A DNA stretch of 44,822 nt, taken from NCBI GenBank assembly GCA_024707365.1, contig JANPZV010000007.1, positions 1 to 44,822 on the forward strand. Reading direction: 5' to 3'. The position numbers and the translations under genes are program-made. Of the stretch, positions 17,171 through 26,108 are shown one piece after another. Source of the stretch: Terricaulis sp. Its GTDB lineage: Bacteria; Pseudomonadota; Alphaproteobacteria; Caulobacterales; Aquidulcibacteraceae. Under the pieces are notes generated by a model. The model was not told where the DNA came from. It saw only the letters and a list, made by a program, of their open reading frames with translations, and did not search any database. Within the stretch, counting starts at the first letter, position 1, and every line of letters begins with the position of its first letter.

Positions 17171-18350
17171 TCGGCGGCGACTCCTGACGAGGTGTTGGCG
17201 TCGCGCAGGAGGGCGTCCCAGCCGTCATCCGTGCGCGGTTTGGTGGTGGGGCAGGCTTCGTGCGCCCAGCCGGTGGGATCGAGCCGGCGCGCGGGGGAAG
17301 GGATCACATAGACTTTGCGATCCCATTCGCGCTGCACCTTCTCATGATCGATCTCCCAGCCGGCGTCGATCATGCGGAAAACGAGGTGGCGGAAGGTGGA
17401 TTCCATTTCATCGGCGCGCACCAGCACCTCATCGCGGAAGGCGGTGGGGCCAAGCGCGGGGCGCACGAAGCTGATCACGCCAATATCTTCGTTGATAGCG
17501 TTCCAGCGGCCGGTGAGGCGCTCCTGATCGTGTTCGGGCTCGATCGCGTAATTGCGCGCCTGCAGGCCAAATTGGCGGCTGGTTTTGGCGTCTATCGGGG
17601 TGGTGGCCGAGAACGTCACTTGCGAAAGGCCGGGGCGGAAGGTCGGGTTGATGCGGTGGCAGACGCCGAGCACCGAGAACTCAAGCTCCACCGTGGTTTT
17701 CTCGCGCTCTTCTTTCAAAAGCTCGCCCAGCACGCCGGATTTTTGCGAGGCTTTTGGCGCGGTTTTCTCACGCTTGAGGCGCGCGCCGTAGGGCGTGCGC
17801 ACGATCGGCACGGAAACGGCCTTCGGATCAAGGCGCGAGCCGAAAGTGGCGTGCACGAAGGCCAAGTGCGCTGTGTCGAGCGAGTTTTCCTCGAATTTCT
17901 GCCAATTGGCCGGGGCTTCGATCACCATGCGCGTGGTGCGCCAGGTCTCGGTTTGCTCAAACTCCGGCAGCAGGCGCGGCGGGGCGGGGCGTTTGTCCTC
18001 GGGAAGATCGCCCAGGAACACCCACACCCAATCGTAGATTTCCTCGGTGGGGTAAGAATCGATCTTGGCCCGCTTCGGGATCGGCGCATCTTCGGCGATC
18101 GAGGGGATTTTGGTGCAATTGCCCGAGGGATCGAATTGCCAGCCATGGAACGGGCAGGCCACGGTTTCGCCCACGCACTTGCCGCGCGAAAGCGAGCGCC
18201 GCGATGCACGCACACATCCGACATGCAGACGACCTTGCCGTCCGGCAGCCGGTAAAGGACATAATCAAAGCCCAGCATCCGCACGCCGAGCGGCTGGCCC
18301 ACGACGACATCCTTGGATTCAGCCGCGACGTACCAATTGTTCATCAGCAT
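17167..18350 (-). CDS. Rieske [2Fe-2S] non-heme iron oxygenase, large subunit, one frameshift
   Basis: About 394 residues. The N-terminal MLMNNWYVAAESKDV is typical of VanA/phenylpropionate-dioxygenase-like proteins. The Rieske cluster ligands are Cys47-x-His49 (DVCVHRGA) and, past an indel near 18190, CPFH; corrected spacing is CxHx16CxxH. The mononuclear iron site is NSLDTAHLAFVH (bridging Asp and two His). These enzymes hydroxylate or demethylate substrates with O2 and need a separate reductase and sometimes a ferredoxin. None is encoded nearby apart from the flavin reductase at 27700, which is not of that class. It is the first gene of the operon Rieske, methyltransferase 2, SP2, with an operator 27-50 bases upstream. 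Confidence 0.9.
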
Positions 18351-18376
18351 GAGCGTTGGTCTCTAACTCTGTTTGC

Positions 18377-18400
18377 GCATGTCATATTATTATAATAACA
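18377..18400. promoter_or_regulatory. Predicted GntR operator between Rieske and amidase genes
   Basis: GCATGTCAT-N6-ATAATAACA fits TGTTGTCAT-N6-ATGACAACA in 6 and 7 of 9 positions. It is part of the longer imperfect palindrome ATGTCAT...ATAACAT (18379-18401) and lies in a divergent promoter. Confidence 0.55.
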
Positions 18401-18465
18401 TTCCAGCTTGCCGCAAATGGTTTCTCTGCGTCGAACAGGCGCGTTGAGCTTTAAGGAGGGTGTCG

Positions 18466-19539
18466 GTGGCCGAAGAGAGTAGCAAGGCGTTTGTGCGTCA
18501 CGACGGAACGTATGAGACCGCGCCGCTGCGGAAAGAGCAGATCGCCGTAGGCGTGGTGCAAACGCCGGTGCGCGCCGTGGATGGCGACAATCCCGAGCCG
18601 GGCATCCAGGAGAACCTGAAATACCTGCTGAACGCGATCGATAAGGCGCAGCTTACCGGCGGCCGCTGCGATCTTTTGTGCTTCCACGAGTTTCCGCTGC
18701 ACGGCTTTGCGCCCTGGGATTTGAAGCAATATCTGCGTGTTTCGCGCCATCCGGATGGGCCGGAGATCGCCGCGATCGGGCCAAGGCCAAGCAATATAAT
18801 TGCTACATCGCCATGGGCTGCCAGATGCTCGACGATGATTGGGCCGGCCACACCATGAACACGCAATTGCTCATTGGCCCCGATGGCAAGCTGCGCGCAC
18901 GCCACTGGAAGCAGCGCAATATGCGCGGCATGTGGCCGGGCGTGGAGCAATTCACCACCACGATTTATGACGTTTATGACCGCTATGTTGAGATGTATGG
19001 GCTCGACGCGGTGATCCCGGTCGAGCGCACCGATATCGGCAATATTTCCATGTCCGCCGTGCAATTTGAGCCGGAATTGTTCCGCTGCATGGCCATGAAG
19101 GGCGCGGAAATCATCCTGCGCACCGCCACTGGCGGCTGTGAATGGGATGATATGCGGCTCACCGCTTATCATAACGACGTGTTCGTCACGATCGTGAACA
19201 ACTTCGATCGATGTTGAACGCAGCAACGAAAATTATTTCGTTGAGCAGGCGCCGAAGAACAATTGGGTTGGCCGCTCAGCCATCTTTGGGCCCAAGGGCG
19301 TGGTGCTCAACGAGGCGGGCATCTTTGAAACCAAGCGCCGCGCCGTGTTTGATATCGCGGATTTCCGCAAGCGCCACCGTATCCCGGATGTGCACTATTT
19401 CCTCTACAAGCATGTGTTTGAGGCGTACCGCGAACGGCACGATCCGAACCTTTGGCTTGAGCGCGTGCCGGAAACAAAGCGTGACGCCGCCGAATATCTG
19501 AAAGACAAGATGCGCTGGACCAATTACTGGCAAGGCTAA
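18466..19539 (+). CDS. Nitrilase-superfamily amidase-like protein, catalytic Cys apparently replaced, two frameshifts
   Basis: About 358 residues, similar in layout to aliphatic amidases and formamidases that hydrolyse carboxamides. The GTG at 18466 is preceded at six bases by AAGGAGG (18453-18459), so I prefer it to GTG 18460. Triad Glu is in CFHEFPLHGF and Lys in RHWKQRNMRGMWPG. The nucleophile block, normally ICxDGxYPE, reads ISMSAVQFEPELFRCMAMKG: Ser stands where Cys should be. FVTIVNN and SAIFGPKGVVLNEAG follow. Frameshifts lie near 18783 (a lost G restores AAIGAKAKQYNCYIAMGC) and 19210. The end is MRWTNYWQG. It may be a non-hydrolytic or altered amidase, or the Ser may be a base error. 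Confidence 0.82.
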
Positions 19540-19642
19540 GCTTTGTGTGCGCCTGCGAAATGGTGGCCTGCGTTTCAGGATAACATAACATTGTTTTTGT
19601 TGTGTTTTTTCTTCCACGTTCGCCCGTCTGGTGATATAGGCA

Positions 19643-19666
19643 TGTTGTCATATTGATGTGATGGCT
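19643..19666. promoter_or_regulatory. GntR half-site upstream of the ABC-2 operon
   Basis: TGTTGTCAT at 19643-19651 is a perfect left arm of the island operator, followed by ATT as at other sites. The right arm is poorly conserved. It is about 35-55 bases before the ATPase start. Confidence 0.45.
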
Positions 19667-19698
19667 GCCTGCCTGATGGGCGCGCGTGGGGAAAATTC

Positions 19699-20400
19699 AT
19701 GCTTGAGGCTAAGGATTTACGTAAGGTCTATAACGGGTATGAGGCGCTCAAGGGCCTCAATATCAGCGTCGGCGCGGGCGAGATTTATTGCCTCCTCGGC
19801 GCAAATGGCCGGCAAAACCACGACGATCAATCTGTTCCTGAATTTCATCGATCCCACCAGCGGGAGCGCGAAGGTGGACGGGCTCTCGGTGGTTGATCAT
19901 CCGATCGGAGACCAAGCAGCGCCTTGCCTACATTCCCGAGACAGTGATGCTCTATGGCATGCTGACGGGGCTCGAAAACCTCGAATATTTCGCCAGGCTG
20001 GGCGGGCATACCGAATATAGCCGCTCCGACCTCATCGGGTTCCTGGATCGCGTGGGGCTTCAAAGCGAAGCGGTGAACAAACGCGTCTCCACCTATTCCA
20101 AGGGGATGCGCCAAAAAGTCGGCGTCGCGATCGCGCTTGCGAAAAAAGCCAAAGCGCTGCTTTTGGATGAACCAACCTCCGGGCTTGATCCGCGCGCCAG
20201 CAATGAATTCTCTGAGCTGCTGAGGCAATTTCAAGCCGATGGCGCCCGCGATCTTGATGGCGACGCACGATCTTTTCCGCGCCAAGGAAACTGGCACGCG
20301 CATCGGCATCATGCGTGGCGGCAATCTCGTGCGCGAAATGGCGACCCAGGATGTCAGCCATGCCGACATTGAGCGCATCTATCTTGAGCACATGCAATAA
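19699..20400 (+). CDS. ABC-2-type transporter ATP-binding protein, three frameshifts
   Basis: About 233 residues once frames are joined near 19810, 19905 and 20258. The start is MLEAKDLRKVYNGYEALKGL. Walker A is damaged (LLGANG then GKTTTINLFLNF). LAYIPETVMLYGMLTGLENL is the Q-loop region. The signature is TYSKGMRQKVGVAIALAKKA, Walker B is LLLDEPTSGLDP, and the D/H-loop region reads ILMATHDLFRAKETG. It ends IERIYLEHMQ. It powers the two permeases that follow, 12 and 28 bases apart. Family members export or handle diverse substrates; which one is unknown. Confidence 0.87.
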
Positions 20401-20412
20401 GCGGAGGCGGGG

Positions 20413-21931
20413 ATGTCCAGTGTTTCTGCGGCTTCGGGTGCTACGCCTCAGCGGCCGAATATGATTTTTCACGATCGCACGCAAGGAATTGACGGAAATT
20501 CTGCGTGACGGCCGTTTCGTTTGGACCGCGTTGATCATGCTGGTGCTGCTGGCGTCGGCGCTCGTGGTTGGCGCGCACCGTTATGCGACCTATGCCGATA
20601 TGCAATCGCATGCGCAGGAGGTGTCTGACGGGCAGTTTTATACTCAAGGCGATAAAAACCCGCACTCTGGCGCGCACTACGGAAATTATGCGTTCCGTCA
20701 GGCAGGCCCGCTCTCGTTCTTTGACAATGGCGTTGACCCTTACACGGGCAGCTTCATTTTCATGGAAGCGCATGAAGCAAAATCCCGCACGCGCCGCGCA
20801 GGCAGGGGATACATCGGCGCTCACCCGCTTTGGCGATCTGAACGGCCATGATCCTGCAGGTGCTGATGCCGCTTGTGATCATTTTCCTGGGGTTTTCTGC
20901 GTTCTCGGGTGAACGCGAACGCGGCACGTTGCGGCAATTATTGTCGATCGGCGTGCCGCGCGGCCAATTGCTGTGGGGCAAGGCGCTTGGGATTGGCGCA
21001 GCTGTCGCGCTTGTTGTCGTGCCGTGCATGGTGCTGGGCGCGGTTGCGATTGCGTTGCTGGAAATCACGCCCTCGGGCGATGCGTTTGGCGCGCGCGTCG
21101 GGCTGCTTTTCGCTTTCCTACCTCGCCTATGGCGTCATTTTTCTGTTCGTGACGCTCGGCGTTTCTGCGGTGGCGGGCAGCCCGCGCACGGCGCTGATTG
21201 CGCTTGTCGGCTTTTGGGCCTTTAGCGCGTTCATCATGCCAAAGGCGGCTGCCGAGATTTCCAAGATCGTGACGCCGACGGCCGCGTTAGGTGAATTCGA
21301 CGCGCGCCTGCAGGAGACGCGCCGCACCGGCTTTGGCGGGCCAACCCCGCGTGAGCGTTTGGCCGAATATCGCCAATCGCTGCTCGATCAGTATCAGGTG
21401 GCCGATGTCGCGGATTTGCCGGTCTATTGGGTTGCGCTCAGCATGCAGCGGCTCGAGGAGATGGATCACGAGTTCTTCGATCATTACTACAAAGGGCTCG
21501 ATAATTCTTACCTTGAGCAGCGGCGTCTGCAGGATGCGCTTGGCGTTTTAGCGCCGACTTTGCCCTTGAGCTCAATCTCCATGGGGCTATCGGGCACCGA
21601 TCTCTTGCATCAGCGCGATTTCGTGAACGCCGCCGAAGAAACGCGGCGCGCAATGGTCGATAAAGTGAACGCTTATCTCGCGGAGATGGCGGCGAGCTTT
21701 AACGCCAATCTTCGCGAAGGCGCAACGACGGACATTGAGTCCAATGATCGCGTGCTGGTCGCGGATGAGGCCGTGTTTCAAATGGTCGATCCCGTTCGCT
21801 ATTCGCCGCCGACGCTGAACACAGTTTTGGGCGAGTACCGTATGGCGTTCTTGGTTTTGGCGCTGTGGATCATTGTTGCGCTGATTTTTGCGCGCATCGC
21901 TGTTGGCCGCATTGGCATTCAAACGCGCTGA
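20413..21931 (+). CDS. ABC-2 permease 1, DUF3526-type, several frameshifts
   Basis: Inner-membrane permease of about 505 residues. After an extra T near 20465 the N-terminus reads FTIARKELTEILRDGRFVWT, then the helix ALIMLVLLASALVVGAH and a long soluble loop. Four or more helices follow: LQVLMPLVIIFLGFSAFSGE, GAAVALVVVPCMVLGAVAIA, YGVIFLFVTLGVSAVAG and TALIALVGFWAFSAFIMPKA. A second large periplasmic loop (SMQRLEEMDHEFFDHYYKG) precedes the last helix MAFLVLALWIIVALIFARIA. The ERERGTLRQLLSIGV motif is the coupling segment. Breaks lie near 20470, 20770, 20840 and 21118. This layout matches DUF3526-type ABC-2 permeases. Confidence 0.83.
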
Positions 21932-21959
21932 GGCGTCTAGTTTCGAGGGGTGAGACGCG

Positions 21960-23432
21960 ATGTATTCTTTACTTCTTAAGCATGAAACCAAAACCCTTGT
22001 CAGAACGCCCGCGTTCGCATGGATTTTGCTATTGCTTGCTGCCGCTGTGGCGATTGGCGCTTGGGCGGGCGGGGCGCATTTGGGGCGCATCGAGCGTGGG
22101 GCGAGTTACTACCTCGCCGATGCAACAGCCGATCGGGCGAAGCTGAGATCTGATCTCGAACGCTATGAAGAGCGCGTGGCCGCGCGCGGCGAGCAGGTGC
22201 AGATCGCCGCCTACAGCCACACCCAGCGGGGCGCTGTCCCGCAAGGCACAAACGCCGGTTCTGTCGGGGTGAAAGCGGCGGAAATCGCCACGCTGCCGCC
22301 AACAGGCATCCAGGCGTTTTCGGTGGGGCAAAGCGATTTGCTGCTTTCCTATGTGCCGGTGACGACGGCGGGGCTGACAACGGCTTTGCAAGCGTCCGAG
22401 ATGGGCAATCCCGTCAATCTCAAGCGCGGGCCGTTTGATCTTTCGTTCGTCGTGATCTTCTTGTTGCCGATCTTCATTCTGGCGATCAGCTACGACATGC
22501 TCTCCAGCGAGAAGGAGCGCGGCACGCTCGCGATGGTGCTCGCCAATCCGCTGAGCTTGCAGAAGCTCATGTCGAGCAAAGTGGTGTCGCGGGCGGTGAT
22601 CATCCTCGGCGTTATCGCGGCGCTTGGCTTTGGGTCGCTGCTCACGGTCGGCACGGCGCTTGGCGAGCCGGACACCTGGGCGCGCTTTGGCGTCTGGCTG
22701 GCCGCGACGCTGCTTTACGCGGTGTTTTGGTTCTTGCTCTCGGTGTTTGTGAACGCGCTGGGGCGCAATTCGGCCACGAACGGCATTATCCTCGCCGGCG
22801 CATGGCTTGCTTTTGTGGTGGTGATCCCAACGCTGGTCAGCGTCGGGGCGACGACAATGTACCCAGCGCCGTCGCGGTTCGATTTCATCACCGCCTCGCG
22901 CGAAGCCCAGACCGACAGCGAGCGCAATTATATGCGCGAGCTCAATCAGTATTATTACGACCATGTCGAGCATGTGCCGGAAGAGCGGGTGAACGATTTT
23001 CTCTCCGTCACGCGCGCCAAAAACGACGCGGTGGAGCGGGCGGTTGCGCCGCTCTTTGCGGAATTCCGCAGCCAGCAGATCAAGCAGGATCAATTGGTGT
23101 CGAACTTTCAGTTCGTGTCGCCGGCGATCATGATGCAGCGGGTCCTGAATGACGTGACGGGGGTGAGTGCGGCGCGCTACCACCGCTTCGTCGATCAGGT
23201 GCAGGCCTTCCGGGAGCAATGGGTGAGCTATTTCACCGTGCGCTTTTTGACGGCCACGCCCATGCGCTCGGCTGAGTTCGACGAATTCCCGAAATTTCAG
23301 TACGAGGAAGAGCCGGTTTCGGCCGTGGTCACGCGCAGCTTGCCCTCAATCGGCGGGATTATCGTGATCCTGGTGCTGCTGGGTGGGGCGGCGATGGCGA
23401 CGTTGCGGCGCTATCAGGTCGCAAGCCGCTAA
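21960..23432 (+). CDS. ABC-2 permease 2, DUF3526-type
   Basis: 490 residues, intact. The N-terminal helix FAWILLLLAAAVAIGAWAGG is followed by a long loop with YYLADATADRAKLRSDLERY. Then come helices LSFVVIFLLPIFILAISYDM, AVIILGVIAALGFGSLLTVG, FGVWLAATLLYAVFWFLLSV and GIILAGAWLAFVVVIPTLVS, a second soluble region and a last helix GGIIVILVLLGGAAMATL. The coupling motif SSEKERGTLAMVLANPLSL parallels permease 1, so the two form a heterodimer with the upstream ATPase. A strong terminator follows at 23451. Confidence 0.86.
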   Translation: MYSLLLKHETKTLVRTPAFAWILLLLAAAVAIGAWAGGAHLGRIERGASYYLADATADRAKLRSDLERYEERVAARGEQVQIAAYSHTQRGAVPQGTNAGSVGVKAAEIATLPPTGIQAFSVGQSDLLLSYVPVTTAGLTTALQASEMGNPVNLKRGPFDLSFVVIFLLPIFILAISYDMLSSEKERGTLAMVLANPLSLQKLMSSKVVSRAVIILGVIAALGFGSLLTVGTALGEPDTWARFGVWLAATLLYAVFWFLLSVFVNALGRNSATNGIILAGAWLAFVVVIPTLVSVGATTMYPAPSRFDFITASREAQTDSERNYMRELNQYYYDHVEHVPEERVNDFLSVTRAKNDAVERAVAPLFAEFRSQQIKQDQLVSNFQFVSPAIMMQRVLNDVTGVSAARYHRFVDQVQAFREQWVSYFTVRFLTATPMRSAEFDEFPKFQYEEEPVSAVVTRSLPSIGGIIVILVLLGGAAMATLRRYQVASR

Positions 23433-23450
23433 AGCGGCGAACTTCGAGGA

Positions 23451-23485
23451 ACGCGCCCCGCTTAAGCCCGGGGCGCGTTTTTTTT
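23451..23485 (+). terminator. Rho-independent terminator after the ABC-2 operon
   Basis: A perfect 10-bp stem ACGCGCCCCG / CGGGGCGCGT with an 8-base loop is followed by a run of T to 23485. Confidence 0.92.
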
Positions 23486-23654
23486 GCGTGCGTGCGTGCG
23501 GGCGATCGCGGGGATGTGCGCGGCGTGCGGCGTTTGACGTGTGTGGCGTGAACAGATGCAGCGCGCTTGCGGCGCTGCATTCTTGCCTTTTGCTTCGCAA
23601 TGCGCGCCGTTTGTGGCCGCGTGCATCCTTGTTGCGATGTATCCGCGCAAAGAA

Positions 23655-23685
23655 AAACGCCGGGCGCTTGGGGCGCCCGGCGTTT
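23655..23685 (-). terminator. Rho-independent terminator of the TonB receptor gene
   Basis: A 13-bp inverted repeat AAACGCCGGGCGC / GCGCCCGGCGTTT with a 5-base loop. On the minus strand the stem is followed by a T-rich stretch (TTTTTCTTT, extending to about 23648), just after the receptor stop at 23705. The space 23486-23650 holds nothing I recognise. Confidence 0.85.
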
Positions 23686-23704
23686 GTTTAGTCGGGTGTG
23701 TTTT

Positions 23705-26001
23705 TTAGAAGCTTGCGCCCACCGTCACACCGCACATCCGGCCCTCGCGGGCGCGGACGTAATAGTGTGGCGTGCCAAGGAAATCGCGCGATTCAAACGC
23801 GGTCACCGGCGTGGTGTCTTCAAACAAATTGTTGCAGAAACCCATGAAGCGCAGGGTGTCCGATTGGATGCCGAAGCGTAGGCGAACCTGCTCGCTGCCC
23901 GGCACCCAGCCGACATTGCCCGCGTCAACATAACGGCGGCTATCGGCCGTCACGTCCGTGCGCGCATACCATTCCCAGCCTGTGAAAGCGGGGACGGTGA
24001 GCTCAATGCCCAGCGTGCCTTGATGCTCCGGTGTGAATTGCATCGCGTTGCCGTCGAGCCGGCCGGTGGTGACGCCGCCGATACATTCGAGCCGCGGCAA
24101 GTCCGCGCAATCGACGAAACCGGCGAAGCTGCTGGTGACGGCGTTTTCGTAGCGTGCATCGTTGTAATTGTACGATGCATCGATCGCGAGCCAGCTCAGC
24201 GGGCGCCAGCGCGCGCCGATCTCGAAGCCGTCGACTTTGGATCGCCGATATTGCCGGTGATCGAGGTCGCTGGGGTCACGCCGGTGGCGAACACCAGGAT
24301 CTGCTGATCGGTCCAATCGATATGATAGAGCGCGGCGGCGACCTGGAGCGTGTTGTTCAGGAAGCTCGCTTTGGCGCCGAGCTCATATGTCCAGTTGGAT
24401 TCTGGATCATATTCTTGCTCTGATGCCAGGCTCGCTTCGGGGTTTGCCCCGCCTGATTTTGTGCCCTGCGCTGCAGACAGATAGAAATTCAAAGTGGACG
24501 AAGGTTGGTATTCCAGGATCACGCGCGGCGAGAAGTATTCAAAGTTATTGGTGTAGTCGCCCAGCGTGCCAGCGTCGGAGCCGTAATTGTTTTCAAGCAC
24601 GGTGGCGCGCTTGCGTTCCCAGGTATAGCGGCCTTCGGCGGTGATCGTGAAGTGCTCCGCAAAATGATAATCCACCGAGGCGTAGACCGAGTAGAATTCG
24701 TTGCGGATCAATTCGCTATAGTCCACCAGCGCGCGGCCATTTACGGGCGCGGGCGCGGTGGTGCCAAACGCGGGGCTCGCGAAACGCACATCGGCGCGAT
24801 CGTTATTTTCATAGCTATAATAGGCGCCAACGACCCAGTTGAAGTCACCGGAATTGCGCGGTTGCAGGCGGAAATCCTGGCTGAACTCCCAGCGATCTTC
24901 GATGTCGCCACTCGCGGTTTGCCGCCACACGCCAGAGAGAAGCGTGCCGTTCGGCGTTTGGTCGAGGTCAACAAGGGTGGAAACCTCGCGCTGCTCGTAG
25001 CCGGTGCGCGCGCTAAGCGTGAACGCGCCGATGTCGAGATCCGTCACGAGCATGGCGCGCACCGATTCGCGATCGCTGTGCGCCAAATCGTCGAAATAGA
25101 ACGTCTCCGAATAATCGGTGATTTCACCCGCCACGCGGCGGCCAATTTGGTTCGGGCTTCGCGCGGTGGGGGCCGGCTTGCCCACGCGACGCGGGCTGCT
25201 ATCCGGGACGACGATGAGCGGCGAGGGCGTGGCTTCGTCTTGCGACCAGCTCAGCGTGCCATACATGCTGAGATTTTGCGTCGGCGTGAAGTTCACGCCG
25301 AGGCGCACAAGGCTTCCCACGGTGCGGTTGAGGCGTTCGCCGTTCACTTGGTTTGTGAAATAGCCGCCGCTGTCATTGAGCGCGGCATCGAGGCGCACGG
25401 CGAGCACGTCTTCAACCAAGGGCGTGGACCCATAAAGCGTGATGCCGCCCATCAGGTTCTCGCCGACAGTCACCGAGCCGCCGTACTCAAGATCATTGCC
25501 GGGGCGGCGCGTGATGTAGTTGATCGCGCCCGCGAAGGTGTTGCGCCCGTAAGCGGCGCTTTGCGGGCCGCGCACGACTTCAACGCGCTCAAGGCCGACA
25601 AAGCTCATGTCGATGCCGCTCATGCCCGGCGAATAGACGCCATCGACGAACACGCCCACATTGGCCACATCACCCGATGAGCGGCCGAGCTGGGTCATCC
25701 CGCGGATCAGCGGGCGTGACGATGTTGAACTCGCGGCTTGCTGGAATTGCAGGCCCGGCGTCATCGCCGCCAGGTCGCTCATCGAGGTGATTTGGCGCTG
25801 CTCCAATTGCTCGCCGGTGATCGCGGTAATGGAGATCGGCGCCTCAAGCACCGTTTCCGTGCGCGAGCGCGCGGTCACAACGATCGTATCAAAGGTCTGA
25901 TCATCCGATTCAGCGCTCGCAGCCGCTTGAGCGGCGGCGAGATCAATCGGAGTTGCTAAGTAGGCGCCGAGCACAGCAAGCAGCGCCGTCGTTTTCTTCA
26001 T
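23705..26001 (-). CDS. TonB-dependent outer-membrane receptor, one frameshift
   Basis: About 765 residues. An N-terminal signal peptide MKKTTALLAVLGAYLATPID with AAAQA cleavage region is followed by a TonB-box-like DTIVVTARSRTE, a plug domain (EAPISITAITGEQLEQRQIT, GVFVDGVYSPG, LERVEVVRGPQSAAYGRNTF) and a 22-strand-type barrel with many aromatic-ended strands. After a frameshift near 24235 the frame continues KVDGFEIGARWRPLSWLAID and ends in the typical terminal Phe (VGASF). Receptors of this type carry substrates across the outer membrane using TonB energy. Its place among catabolic genes points to uptake of the pathway substrate. GGGAGGG precedes the start, and an operator lies 48-71 bases upstream. 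Confidence 0.92.
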
Positions 26002-26048
26002 GGCTTAACCCTCCCGCGCATGGCGATCCGCCATCCGCGCCATGAGTA

Positions 26049-26072
26049 TGTTGTCATAAGAAGATGAGGACA
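26049..26072. promoter_or_regulatory. Predicted GntR operator upstream of the TonB receptor
   Basis: TGTTGTCAT-N6-ATGAGGACA: the left arm is a perfect match to the island consensus and the right arm matches 7 of 9, with the same 24-bp geometry as the 40712 site. Confidence 0.65.
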
Positions 26073-26108
26073 AGACAAGCTTTGCGGCTGTTTTAACTTT
26101 ATCGGCGC

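Noticed and set aside
22029..23219. Open frame opposite ABC-2 permease 2
   Set aside because: Charged, repetitive shadow sequence; the forward frame has clear membrane helices.
23486..23650. Small gene or RNA between the two terminators
   Set aside because: Only short frames without start signals; no recognisable RNA structure apart from the terminators.
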